Made by a program: the position numbers and the translations under genes | Assembly: GCA_022794215.1 (NCBI GenBank) | Contig: JAAWEH010000021.1 | Span: forward strand, 1 to 64,000 | Length of the DNA stretch: 64,000 nucleotides | Direction of reading: 5' to 3' | Origin: Oscillospiraceae bacterium | GTDB lineage: Bacteria > Bacillota > Clostridia > Oscillospirales > Oscillospiraceae | In this document: one piece after another, positions 49,638 to 59,827 of the stretch | How positions within the stretch are numbered: the stretch's first letter is position 1 | Layout: each line of letters opens with the position of its first letter | Notes under the pieces: generated by a model | Databases searched by the model: none | Told to the model about the DNA's origin: nothing | What the model saw: only the letters and a program-made list of their open reading frames with translations

Positions 49638-50888
49638 TTATTCCCGGATTTGGCCGGAGCCGTACACCACATACTTGGTGGAGGTCAGATCTTCCAGCCC
49701 CATGGGGCCCCTTGCGTGGAGCTTTTGGGTGGAAATGCCAATCTCCGCCCCCAGGCCGAACTCAAAACCGTCGGTAAATCGGGTGGAGGCGTTGACATAC
49801 ACCGCCGCTGCGTCCACCGCGGCCAAAAACTGCTGGGCGGCGGTGTAGCTTTCGGTGACGATGGCCTCGGAGTGGCCGGTGCCGTGGGCGGCGATGAAGT
49901 CCACGGCCTCCTGGAGACCGGAGACCACCTTGACGGCAAGCTGGTAGTCGCCGTATTCACTGTCCCAGTCTTCCTCGGTGGCGGGGAGGGCGAAGTCCCC
50001 CAGGATCTGCCGGGCCTCCGGGTCTGCGTGGAGCGTCACATTTTTCGTTTGCAGCAGCTGCCAGGCCATGGGAAGGAAGTCCTTTGCCACCGCCCGGTCC
50101 ACCAGCAGACACTCGGCGGCGTTGCAGACCGAGGGACGGGAACACTTGGCGTTATAAAGGATGCGGGCGGCCATGTCCAGATTAGCCCCGGCGTGGACAT
50201 AGATGTGGCAGACTCCCTCTCCCGTGCGGATCACGGGCACATGGGAGTTGGCCGTCACCGAACGAATGAGTCCGGCGCCTCCCCGGGGGATGAGCACATC
50301 CAGGTATTGGGTCAGGTTCATCATCTCGTTGGCGGATTCCCGGCTGGTATCCTCCACCAGGGCCACACAGTCCCGGGGCAGGCCCGCCGATTCCAGGGCG
50401 TCCCGCAAGATGGTGATGACCGCCTTGTTGGAGCGGAAGGCCTCCTTGCCGCCCCGCAGAATACAGGCGTTTCCTGCTTTGAGGCACAGGGCGGCGGCGT
50501 CCACCGTCACATTGGGCCGGGCCTCGTAAATGATGCCGATGACTCCCAGGGGGGTACGCCGCTGTTCCAGCTTCAGACCGTTGGGCCGCAGGGTGGTTTT
50601 TACCACCTGGCCCACAGGGTCGGGGAGGGCGGCCACCTGGCGAACCCCTTCGGCAATGCCGGCAATGCGCGTTTCATCCAGGGCCAGCCGATCCAGAAGA
50701 GAGGGGCGCATCCCGCCGGCTTTGGCGGCCTCCAGGTCGGCGGCATTGGCCGCCAGCCACTCTTTCTGCCGGGAGATGAGGGCGTCGGCCATGGCGAGAA
50801 GGGCGGCGTTTTTGACTGCCTCTCCGGTAACGGCCAGCCGCCGGGCGGCGTGTTTGGCCGCCAGACCCTGGGTTTCCAAAATAGTCAT
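49638..50888 (-). CDS. proA: Glutamate-5-semialdehyde dehydrogenase (gamma-glutamyl phosphate reductase)
   Basis: RRTPLGVIGIIYEARPNVTVDAAALCLKAGNACILRGGKEA; 416 aa. Confidence 0.97.
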   Translation of the reverse strand: MTILETQGLAAKHAARRLAVTGEAVKNAALLAMADALISRQKEWLAANAADLEAAKAGGMRPSLLDRLALDETRIAGIAEGVRQVAALPDPVGQVVKTTLRPNGLKLEQRRTPLGVIGIIYEARPNVTVDAAALCLKAGNACILRGGKEAFRSNKAVITILRDALESAGLPRDCVALVEDTSRESANEMMNLTQYLDVLIPRGGAGLIRSVTANSHVPVIRTGEGVCHIYVHAGANLDMAARILYNAKCSRPSVCNAAECLLVDRAVAKDFLPMAWQLLQTKNVTLHADPEARQILGDFALPATEEDWDSEYGDYQLAVKVVSGLQEAVDFIAAHGTGHSEAIVTESYTAAQQFLAAVDAAAVYVNASTRFTDGFEFGLGAEIGISTQKLHARGPMGLEDLTSTKYVVYGSGQIRE

Positions 50889-50931
50889 CTGAAAGACTCC
50901 CTTCCAATGAAAAGTCTTCGGTACATATTTC

Positions 50932-51630
50932 CTAAATATTGCTCAGGCCTGTGCCGTCCCATATTTCAACGGCGCCGACGGCGTCTCTGAGGGGCTTTTC
51001 CGGCGGGGCTTCAGTAGCCGCGCTCCAAAGGAGCAGCCCGATGAGCAGGATAAGCGCCGCAACTGCCGGCAGAAGGAGCCACCGGGGGATGCCGGGGGTG
51101 GGCAGCTCCGGCCCGGTTCGCTCCGAGGGGGGTGTTCTTTCAAAGGCCGCCCGCCCCGGAAGGGAGCGTTTCTCCGCAGAGGGGTTCCAAAGGTCGGGGG
51201 TGGCCGTTTTGCCTCTATGGGCATACGGAGCCGGCGCCGACGGGCCGGCGGGGGGAGGGCTGCGCCATTGTCCCTGATGGATCTCATTCAAGATTTCCGT
51301 GATCCAGGGGATCAGGGAGAAGCACTCCACCATGGAGGAAAAATAGACGGCCAGGGGGACGGGCCGTCCGGTTACGATGTCCAGCAAGGCGGAGACCCCC
51401 ATGGCGAAGCCGGACATCAGAAGCTTGCGGATGCGGGGCCTGTTTCCCGTCCAATAGGGCCTGGTGACCAGGGCAAAGCCCAAAAGCCCCAGCAGATTGA
51501 ACACAAGCAGACCCCGCTCCAGGGAACGCCAAAAGACAGCCCCTGCCGCAATGCCGACTAAAGGGGAGATGATCAGGAGGATCAGCGCGATGAACATGCG
51601 CTGAAGGTTAGGCCAATCTTTTCGTTTCAT
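50932..51630 (-). CDS. Hypothetical membrane protein between proB and proA
   Basis: Several N-terminal TM segments, Pro-rich linker, C-terminal TM; ATGA overlap with proB stop. Confidence 0.75.
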   Translation of the reverse strand: MKRKDWPNLQRMFIALILLIISPLVGIAAGAVFWRSLERGLLVFNLLGLLGFALVTRPYWTGNRPRIRKLLMSGFAMGVSALLDIVTGRPVPLAVYFSSMVECFSLIPWITEILNEIHQGQWRSPPPAGPSAPAPYAHRGKTATPDLWNPSAEKRSLPGRAAFERTPPSERTGPELPTPGIPRWLLLPAVAALILLIGLLLWSAATEAPPEKPLRDAVGAVEIWDGTGLSNI

Positions 51631-52427
51631 TTCTGCTGTCCGGACAGGAACCGGGTACCCACGTCCTTCCCCTCCGTGATGTCATAAAGGGCGTCCAGGT
51701 TGTTGGAATTGGCGATGACCATGTCGATGCCGTGGGCTATGGCCCGCTTGGCGGCGGTGAGCTTGGTGGCCATGCCGCCGGTGCCCCACTGGCTGCCGCC
51801 GCCACCGCCCAGGGCCTCTATTTCCGGGGTAATGGCGTCCACCCGGTGAATGAGTCTGGCGTCGGGATGCGTTCTAGGATCGGCGTCAAAGAGTCCGTCA
51901 ATGTCGGTGAGCAGAACCAACAGGTCGGCATGGCACAGGCCGGCCACAATGGCGGACAGGGTGTCGTTGTCGCCCAGAACCTTTCTCTGACCGGTTTCGA
52001 TCTCGCTGGAGGAGACCGAGTCGTTTTCGTTCACCACCGGAATACAGCCCAGCTCCAACAGGGCCTCGAAGGTGCCGGACAGGTGCTCGGCCCGAACAGG
52101 GTGATCCACATCTTCGTCGGTAAGGAGGATCTGGGCCACCGTCTGGCCGTATTCTCCAAAAAATTTATCATAGAGATGCATCAGCTCACACTGGCCCACC
52201 GCGGCGGTGGCCTGCTTGAAGCGCAGGTCGGAGGGGCGGCTCTTCATCCCCAGCTTGCCCGAGCCCACGCCAATGGCTCCCGAGGAGACCAGGATCACCT
52301 GATGGCCCATGTTTTTCAGATCCGAGAGAACCCGGGCCAGAGCGTCCATTTCCCGCAGATTGACCCCGCCCCCCTGCCGAAGGAGGGTGGAGGTACCCAC
52401 CTTGACCACCAGCCGTTGTTTGTTCAT
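51627..52427 (-). CDS. proB: Glutamate 5-kinase (short form, no PUA domain)
   Basis: RLVVKVGTSTLLRQGGGVNLREMDALARVLSDLKNMGHQVILVSSGAIGVG; 266 aa. Confidence 0.96.
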   Translation of the reverse strand: MNKQRLVVKVGTSTLLRQGGGVNLREMDALARVLSDLKNMGHQVILVSSGAIGVGSGKLGMKSRPSDLRFKQATAAVGQCELMHLYDKFFGEYGQTVAQILLTDEDVDHPVRAEHLSGTFEALLELGCIPVVNENDSVSSSEIETGQRKVLGDNDTLSAIVAGLCHADLLVLLTDIDGLFDADPRTHPDARLIHRVDAITPEIEALGGGGGSQWGTGGMATKLTAAKRAIAHGIDMVIANSNNLDALYDITEGKDVGTRFLSGQQK

Positions 52428-52734
52428 AGGAGAAGGCCCCTTTCCAGTATCTTTCTATGGGTACACTTGTCTTTGCAGATCGAAGTTATCATACCATATT
52501 TGTGATAGGAAGCAAAGGGGAAGGAGACAAAAATGCAGGAAAGAAAATTCCTTTTGGAGAAAATGTACAATCTGCGCCCTGGAATGTGAAAGGTTTGACA
52601 AGTAAAATGAAAAACGTACGAAATTTCTTCATTCTTTCCAATTTTGGTTGAAATTCTCTCCCAAATGGGGTACAATACTTTTGCTTTTCGGATAAAGCAG
52701 GGGCGGCAGACAGCCCTGCGAAGGAGGGGGATCT

Positions 52735-53229
52735 ATGCTCAATATCGTCCTGGTGGAGCCGGAGATCCACCCCAATACCGGCAATGTGGCCCGCACCTGC
52801 GCCGCCACCGGGATCCGCCTTCACCTGGTGGAGCCTTTGGGCTTTGATATCAGTGACAAGGCCGTAAAGCGAGCGGGGCTGGACTACTGGCACCTGGTGG
52901 ATCTCCACGTCTGGCACAACCTGGCCGAGCTTTTTGAGGCGGAGAAGCCGGAGGATATCTGGCTGGCCACCTCCAAGGGGGCCAAGAGCTACGTGGATCC
53001 TACGGTTCAGTTTCGGGACGGCTGCTGGCTCTTTTTCGGGAAAGAGACCGCGGGACTCTCAGAACAGTTCCGAAAGGCCTATTCTGAGCGCTGTATTCGT
53101 ATCCCCATCCGGGCGGAGGCCCGGTGCCTCAATTTGTCAAATTCCGTGGCCATCCTTGCCTATGAAGCCCTGCGTCAAACCGGATTTTCGGGGCTGAAGG
53201 CAGCGGGAGAAATGGCCGAAGAAACCTGA
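52735..53229 (+). CDS. trmL: tRNA (cytidine(34)-2'-O)-methyltransferase (SPOUT)
   Basis: [37 protein letters not shown]...[26 protein letters not shown]. Confidence 0.95.
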   Translation: MLNIVLVEPEIHPNTGNVARTCAATGIRLHLVEPLGFDISDKAVKRAGLDYWHLVDLHVWHNLAELFEAEKPEDIWLATSKGAKSYVDPTVQFRDGCWLFFGKETAGLSEQFRKAYSERCIRIPIRAEARCLNLSNSVAILAYEALRQTGFSGLKAAGEMAEET

Positions 53230-53258
53230 CAGCCAATATGCAGAAGGAGGTCAAAGTT

Positions 53259-54530
53259 ATGAATTACAACAAAAAAACCGTGAAAGACGTGGACGTGAAG
53301 GGGAAAAAGGTGCTGCTGCGCTGCGACTTCAATGTGCCCCTGGCCAAGGATGGCAGCGGTGTGATTACCGACGATAAGCGGATCCGGGCGGCCCTGCCCA
53401 CCATCCAGTATCTGCTGGATCAGGGGGCGGCCGTCATTGCCTGCTCCCATATGGGCAAGCCGGTGGCCAGCTTTGACAAGTGGGTGCAGAAGCAGACCGA
53501 GAAGGGGAAGGATCCCGCTACCCTCACCGAGGAGAAGTGGAAGAAGTCTTTGGCCGACCTGTCCCTGAAGCCCGTGGCCGCCCGCCTTTCCGAGCTGCTG
53601 GGCAAGAGTGTGACCCTGGCCGCCGACGTGGTGGGCCCCGACGCCACCGCCAAGGCCGCCGCGCTGAAGGGCGGCGAGGTGCTGCTGCTGGAGAACACCC
53701 GCTTTGAGAAGGGGGAGACCAAGAACGATCCGGAGCTTGCCAAGAAGATGGCCGCCATGGCGGAAGTCTATGTGTCCGACGCCTTCGGAGCCGTCCACCG
53801 TGCCCACGCCTCCACCGCCGGCGTGGCCGCCTATCTGCCCGCCGTCAGCGGCTTCCTGATTCAGAAGGAGCTGGAGGTCATCGGCGGCGCTCTGGCCGCT
53901 CCCAAGCGTCCCCTGGTGGCCATTCTGGGCGGCAGCAAGGTTTCCTCCAAGATCGGCGTTATCAACAACCTGCTGGAGCTGGCCGACACCATTATTATCG
54001 GCGGCGGCATGGCCTACACCTTCTCTGCCGCCCAGGGCGGCAAGGTGGGCAACTCCCTGCTGGAGGAGGATTGGAAGGACTACGCCAACGAGATGGTGAA
54101 GAAGGCCCAGGCCAAGGGCGTGAAGCTGCTGCTGCCTGTGGACACCGTGGTGGCCGACGCTTTTGCCCCCGACGCCAACAGCCAGGTGGTCAAGTCCGGC
54201 GAGATCCCCGACGGCTGGGAGGGCCTGGACATCGGCCCCGAGACCGTGAAGCTCTACTGCGACGCAGTGGCCGACGCGGGCACCGTGATCTGGAACGGCC
54301 CCATGGGTGTGTTTGAGTTTGATAAGTTCGCCGTGGGCACCAAGGCGGTGGCCGAGGCGCTGAGCAAGACCAGCGCCATCACCATCATCGGCGGCGGCGA
54401 CAGCGCGGCCGCGGTGCAGCAGCTGGGCTACGCCGACAAGATGACCCACATCAGCACCGGCGGCGGCGCTTCCCTGGAGTTCATGGAGGGAAAAGAACTT
54501 CCCGGTGTGGCTTGCCTGTTGGACAAATAA
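53259..54530 (+). CDS. pgk: Phosphoglycerate kinase
   Basis: [39 protein letters not shown]. Confidence 0.97.
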   Translation: MNYNKKTVKDVDVKGKKVLLRCDFNVPLAKDGSGVITDDKRIRAALPTIQYLLDQGAAVIACSHMGKPVASFDKWVQKQTEKGKDPATLTEEKWKKSLADLSLKPVAARLSELLGKSVTLAADVVGPDATAKAAALKGGEVLLLENTRFEKGETKNDPELAKKMAAMAEVYVSDAFGAVHRAHASTAGVAAYLPAVSGFLIQKELEVIGGALAAPKRPLVAILGGSKVSSKIGVINNLLELADTIIIGGGMAYTFSAAQGGKVGNSLLEEDWKDYANEMVKKAQAKGVKLLLPVDTVVADAFAPDANSQVVKSGEIPDGWEGLDIGPETVKLYCDAVADAGTVIWNGPMGVFEFDKFAVGTKAVAEALSKTSAITIIGGGDSAAAVQQLGYADKMTHISTGGGASLEFMEGKELPGVACLLDK

Positions 54531-54540
54531 GCACAAACAG

Positions 54541-54705
54541 GCACCGGCGGCAGTGCTCTGGAACCCCACAAAATCGAAGATTTTGTGGGGAGAGGAGGAG
54601 CAAGGGAGCGAGCGCAGTTTTCGCCAAGGGCGAAAACGGAGTAAGCGGACTTTGCTCCGACGACATGGGAGGCAAGGAGCTGCCGGGCACTGCCTGCTGG
54701 ACGCC
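54541..54705 (+). repeat. Degenerate duplicate of pgk 3' end, interrupted by a hairpin-rich insert
   Basis: 54541..54563 encodes GTGGSALE and 54663..54704 encodes MGGKELPGTACW, matching pgk [21 protein letters not shown]. Confidence 0.65.
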
Positions 54706-54754
54706 TGAGAAGGCACTTTTCGCAAATATGTCGATAGTTTAGGAGAAATCAATC

Positions 54755-55528
54755 ATGAATCGTCGTTATCGGAAAACCATCATTGCCGGCAACTGGAAGA
54801 TGAACAAGACCCTCACCGAGACCAAGGCCTTCGCTGAGGAGCTCAAGCCCCTGCTGGGCCGGCCCAAGTGGTGTGAGGTGGTGCTGTGCGTGCCTGCGGT
54901 CAACCTGCAGGCGGCCATCCGCCTGTTTAAGGACAGCCGGGTGTCCATCGGCGCGGAGAACTGTCACTTTGAGTCCTCCGGCGCCTACACCGGGGAGATC
55001 TCCGCCGAGATGCTTAAGGACATCGGCGTGAAGTACGTCATCATCGGCCACTCTGAGCGCCGGCAGTATTACAATGAGACTGACTTCACCGTCAACAAGA
55101 AGGTGAAGGCCGCGCTGGAGGCGGGCCTGCGGCCCATCGTCTGTGTGGGCGAGAGCCTGGAGCAGCGGGAGCTGGGGGTGACCATGGATCTCATCACCTA
55201 TCAGGTCAAGTGCGCTCTGGCCGGGGTGCCCGCGGAAAAGATGCGGCATGTGGTCTTTGCATACGAGCCCATCTGGGCCATTGGCACCGGCAAGACGGCC
55301 ACCTCTCAGGAGGCCCAGGAGGTCTGTGAGGGGATCCGTACCATTGTCCGCAAGCTGTACGGCGCGCGGGTGGCCCGGGCGGTCACCATCCAGTACGGCG
55401 GCTCCATGAACCCCAAGAACGCTTTTGAGCTGCTGGGTCAGCCCGATGTGGACGGCGGACTCATCGGCGGTGCGGCCCTGAAGCCGGAGCAGTTCCTGGA
55501 GATCGTCAACGCGGCCAATCAGGACTAA
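54755..55528 (+). CDS. tpiA: Triosephosphate isomerase
   Basis: [31 protein letters not shown]. Confidence 0.97.
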   Translation: MNRRYRKTIIAGNWKMNKTLTETKAFAEELKPLLGRPKWCEVVLCVPAVNLQAAIRLFKDSRVSIGAENCHFESSGAYTGEISAEMLKDIGVKYVIIGHSERRQYYNETDFTVNKKVKAALEAGLRPIVCVGESLEQRELGVTMDLITYQVKCALAGVPAEKMRHVVFAYEPIWAIGTGKTATSQEAQEVCEGIRTIVRKLYGARVARAVTIQYGGSMNPKNAFELLGQPDVDGGLIGGAALKPEQFLEIVNAANQD

Positions 55529-55638
55529 AAGAAGCGCGGGGGAACGGACGCTTTTGCGGGCAGTCCGGTTCGCAGCGTGACAATGCCGCCTGAAGGCAGC
55601 GTATATAAGGGGTCACCCTTTGAGAATAGAGGTATTTT

Positions 55639-57162
55639 ATGAGCAAAACGCCTACTACTTTGATTATTATGGACGGCTTCGGGCTCCGGGAGGAGAGCAA
55701 GGGCAACGCCATTGCCAATGCCCGAAAGCCTTTCCTGGAGAAAGTTTTCCAGGAAAGCCCCTGGTGTAAGCTGTCCGCCTCCGGATTGGATGTGGGCCTG
55801 CCCGACGGTCAGATGGGCAACTCTGAGGTGGGCCATACCAACATCGGCGCCGGCCGGGTGGTGTTTCAGGATTTGCCGAAGATCACCAAAGCCATTCAGG
55901 ACGGCACGTTCTTTGAAAACAAGGCCTATAAGGACGCCATGCTTGCCGCAAAGGAGGCGGGCAGGGCGGTTCATATCTACGGTCTGATGTCCAACGGCGG
56001 CGTCCATAGCCACACTGCCCATATCCAGGCGGCGGTGAAGATGGCCCATGATCTGGGCTGTCCCAAGATCTTCGTCCACTGCTTTATGGATGGCCGGGAC
56101 GTGCCTCCCACTTCGGGCAAGGGCTTTGTGGAGGAGATGAAAAAGACCTGCGACCAGTACGGCGCACAGATCGCCACCATCTCGGGCCGCTACTACGCCA
56201 TGGACCGGGACACCAACTGGGATCGGGTGGAGAAGTCCTACAAGGCCATGGTATACGGTGAGAGTGAGCAGCGCTTCATCGGCGATCCCGTGGGGGCCAT
56301 GCAGGCCAGCTACGACGCCGGCGTCACCGACGAGTTCGTGATCCCCGTCATCACCGCGGAAAACGCGGAGATTGGCGAGGGGGACTCCATTATTTTCATG
56401 AACTTTCGTCCCGACCGGGCCCGGGAGATCACCCGCGCCTTTGTGGATCCTGATTTCACCGGTTTTGAGCGGAAAAAGGGCTTTTTCCATGTCAACTACG
56501 TGTGCACCACATCCTATGACGCCTCCATGCCCAATGTGGAGATCGCCTTTCCCAAGGAGAGCCTGCACAATATTTTCGGTGAGTATATTTCCCGGCTGGG
56601 CCTGACCCAGCTGCGCATTGCCGAGACGGAGAAGTACGCCCACGTCACCTTTTTCTTTAATGGCGGTGTGGAGACGGTATTTCCCGGGGAGGATCGGTGC
56701 CTGATCCCCTCCCCCAAGGTGCCCACCTATGATATGAAGCCGGATATGTCTGCCCGGGAGGTGGCTGCCGAGGCGGTGAAGCGCATCGAGAGCGGGGAGT
56801 ACGACGTGATCATCCTCAACTTTGCCAACTGCGATATGGTGGGCCACACCGGGGTTTACGAGGCGGCCCGCCTGGCGGTGGAGACGGTGGATGAGTGCGT
56901 TTCCCGGGTGGTGGAGGCCACCAGCAAGATGGGGGGCGTCAGCCTCATCACCGCCGACCACGGCAACGCCGACCGGATGCTGGAGGATGACGGGGTGACC
57001 CCCTACACCGCCCATACCACCAACCTGGTGCCCTTCTGCATCGTGGGCGCAGACGTAAAGCTGCGGGACGGCAAGCTGTGCGACATTGCCCCCACCATGC
57101 TGGATCTTATGGGGCTGAATAAGCCGGGGGAGATGGACGGGGAGACCCTGATCGTCCGCTGA
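55639..57162 (+). CDS. gpmI: 2,3-bisphosphoglycerate-independent phosphoglycerate mutase
   Basis: TTLIIMDGFGLREESKGNAIANA; GQMGNSEVGHTNIGAGRVVFQD; 507 aa. Confidence 0.97.
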   Translation: MSKTPTTLIIMDGFGLREESKGNAIANARKPFLEKVFQESPWCKLSASGLDVGLPDGQMGNSEVGHTNIGAGRVVFQDLPKITKAIQDGTFFENKAYKDAMLAAKEAGRAVHIYGLMSNGGVHSHTAHIQAAVKMAHDLGCPKIFVHCFMDGRDVPPTSGKGFVEEMKKTCDQYGAQIATISGRYYAMDRDTNWDRVEKSYKAMVYGESEQRFIGDPVGAMQASYDAGVTDEFVIPVITAENAEIGEGDSIIFMNFRPDRAREITRAFVDPDFTGFERKKGFFHVNYVCTTSYDASMPNVEIAFPKESLHNIFGEYISRLGLTQLRIAETEKYAHVTFFFNGGVETVFPGEDRCLIPSPKVPTYDMKPDMSAREVAAEAVKRIESGEYDVIILNFANCDMVGHTGVYEAARLAVETVDECVSRVVEATSKMGGVSLITADHGNADRMLEDDGVTPYTAHTTNLVPFCIVGADVKLRDGKLCDIAPTMLDLMGLNKPGEMDGETLIVR

Positions 57163-57183
57163 GTCGGCGTTTGCCAACCGTGA

Positions 57184-58548
<1,365 letters not shown>

Positions 58549-58562
58549 GAGTTTGATAAAGG

Positions 58563-58603
58563 AAAGAGAGACCGGAGCTGGGAGGCTTCGGTCTCTTTTT
58601 TTG
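58563..58603 (+). terminator. Intrinsic terminator after eno
   Basis: agagaccggagc...gcttcggtctcttttttt. Confidence 0.8.
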
Positions 58604-58661
58604 TTTAGGGTGGAGGGTTGTTTTACATCCAGTTTGCTATATTGATAGGTTTGTGCAATCC

Positions 58662-58792
58662 TGGGGGGCCATTCTTTGAGCGGCAAAGAATGGCCCCCCA
58701 GACCCCCCAAGAAACCGCCAGAGGGGGATTTCGATTTCCCCCTCTGGACTCCTCCTAAACGACCAAAGGGAGGGCGTTAGCCCTCCCTTTGG
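58662..58792. repeat. Cluster of three perfect hairpins (17, 11 and 12 bp arms)
   Basis: tggggggccattctttg/caaagaatggcccccca; ccagaggggga/tccccctctgg; ccaaagggaggg/ccctccctttgg. Confidence 0.85.
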
Positions 58793-59225
58793 ATTCCCTC
58801 CCCGAACGTGGGTGGGGATACTTCAGTTTTACTCCTATTTTGCGTTTTGAAACAGCAGATTTGCCGGGTTTGTCGTGTGTACCCGTGCAAGTTATGGTGA
58901 TGTGGGTGTTGAGTTGCCGGCTTGGTGATGCTTTCGACCCCTGGTTCCTCTTGCCTGCTCGCCCGCTGGTTTTGGGAACACTGTAGTGAGTTCGTTGTTC
59001 CCACTTCCGCCTTTGCGTGTTCTATTTTAGGAGGAGGTACGCTCTGGTCTGGCGGCCCCGCCGCCAACCCAACAAGGCTGCTGTTTCCAGGCGTTTCCCG
59101 GTCAGCGGCAATTCTCTGCCTCTTTGCTGGTCGGTAGCGGCAGCGGGGCTGGAGGAGCTATCCTAACTTTACGTATAAGCCGGAAACACTATCGTCAGAA
59201 AGCTTTTCTTGGGGAGCGCGAGGGG

Positions 59226-59249
59226 CTATTCTTTTCTCGAAAAGAATAG
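59226..59249. repeat. Perfect hairpin, 10 bp arms, related to the first hairpin at 58662
   Basis: ctattctttt ctcg aaaagaatag. Confidence 0.75.
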
Positions 59250-59308
59250 TCCTTCGCATTCACGCAACGTATAGTTTTAATCGCAACCACCAAACAAACG
59301 GCAAAACC

Positions 59309-59479
59309 TCACTTCAAAGAAATCTCCCCATGCTCCCGCTCAAACGCATCCACATACGCAATAATCGACCGCCGCACCACACTACTGGCACTTCGACAAT
59401 CATACTGGGCAATATATTTCAATTTTTCCAGTAGTTCTTCTGAGATAGAAAATCCCAAATGCTTTTTTGCTTTTGCCAT
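59309..59479 (-). CDS. Small ribbon-helix-helix-like DNA-binding protein (56 aa)
   Basis: MAKAKKHLGFSISEELLEKLKYIAQYDCRSASSVVRRSIIAYVDAFEREHGEISLK; below the ORF-track length cutoff. Confidence 0.7.
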   Translation of the reverse strand: MAKAKKHLGFSISEELLEKLKYIAQYDCRSASSVVRRSIIAYVDAFEREHGEISLK

Positions 59480-59498
59480 AAGAATCACCCCTGCTCAT

Positions 59499-59524
59499 TA
59501 TAGTCATAATTATGAGTATAGTCA
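59499..59524. promoter_or_regulatory. Putative operator between divergent regulators
   Basis: 12-bp palindrome tcataattatga (59504..59515) bracketed by direct repeats tatagtca (59499..59506, 59517..59524). Confidence 0.5.
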
Positions 59525-59545
59525 AGTAAAAACCAGCCGTTTATC

Positions 59546-59776
59546 ATGAATATATGGAAAGGTTGGGTGAGTGGTGTGATTTCTTATGATCCCTTTTGGC
59601 GGACACTGAAAGAAAAAGGAATATCAACCTATACCCTGATTGATAAACACGGGATCAGCAGTGCCACGATTCAAGGTCTGCGGGAGGGCAAAGGAATCAG
59701 CACCATGAAAATAGATGACTTTTGCCGCATCCTCCACTGCCGGGTAGAGGATATCATCGAATATATAGAAGAATAA
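59546..59776 (+). CDS. Small Cro/C1-type helix-turn-helix protein
   Basis: FWRTLKEKGISTYTLIDKHGISSATIQGLREGKGISTMKIDDFCRILHCRVEDIIEY; GTG alternative start at 59576. Confidence 0.8.
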   Translation: MNIWKGWVSGVISYDPFWRTLKEKGISTYTLIDKHGISSATIQGLREGKGISTMKIDDFCRILHCRVEDIIEYIEE

Positions 59777-59816
59777 AAACGTGCTGAAAGCCTTGGCTTC
59801 CAGCACGTTTCATTTT
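59776..59816. terminator. Convergent terminator hairpin
   Basis: aaaacgtgctg...cagcacgttt. Confidence 0.75.
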
Positions 59817-59827
59817 CCGGAAAGGGA

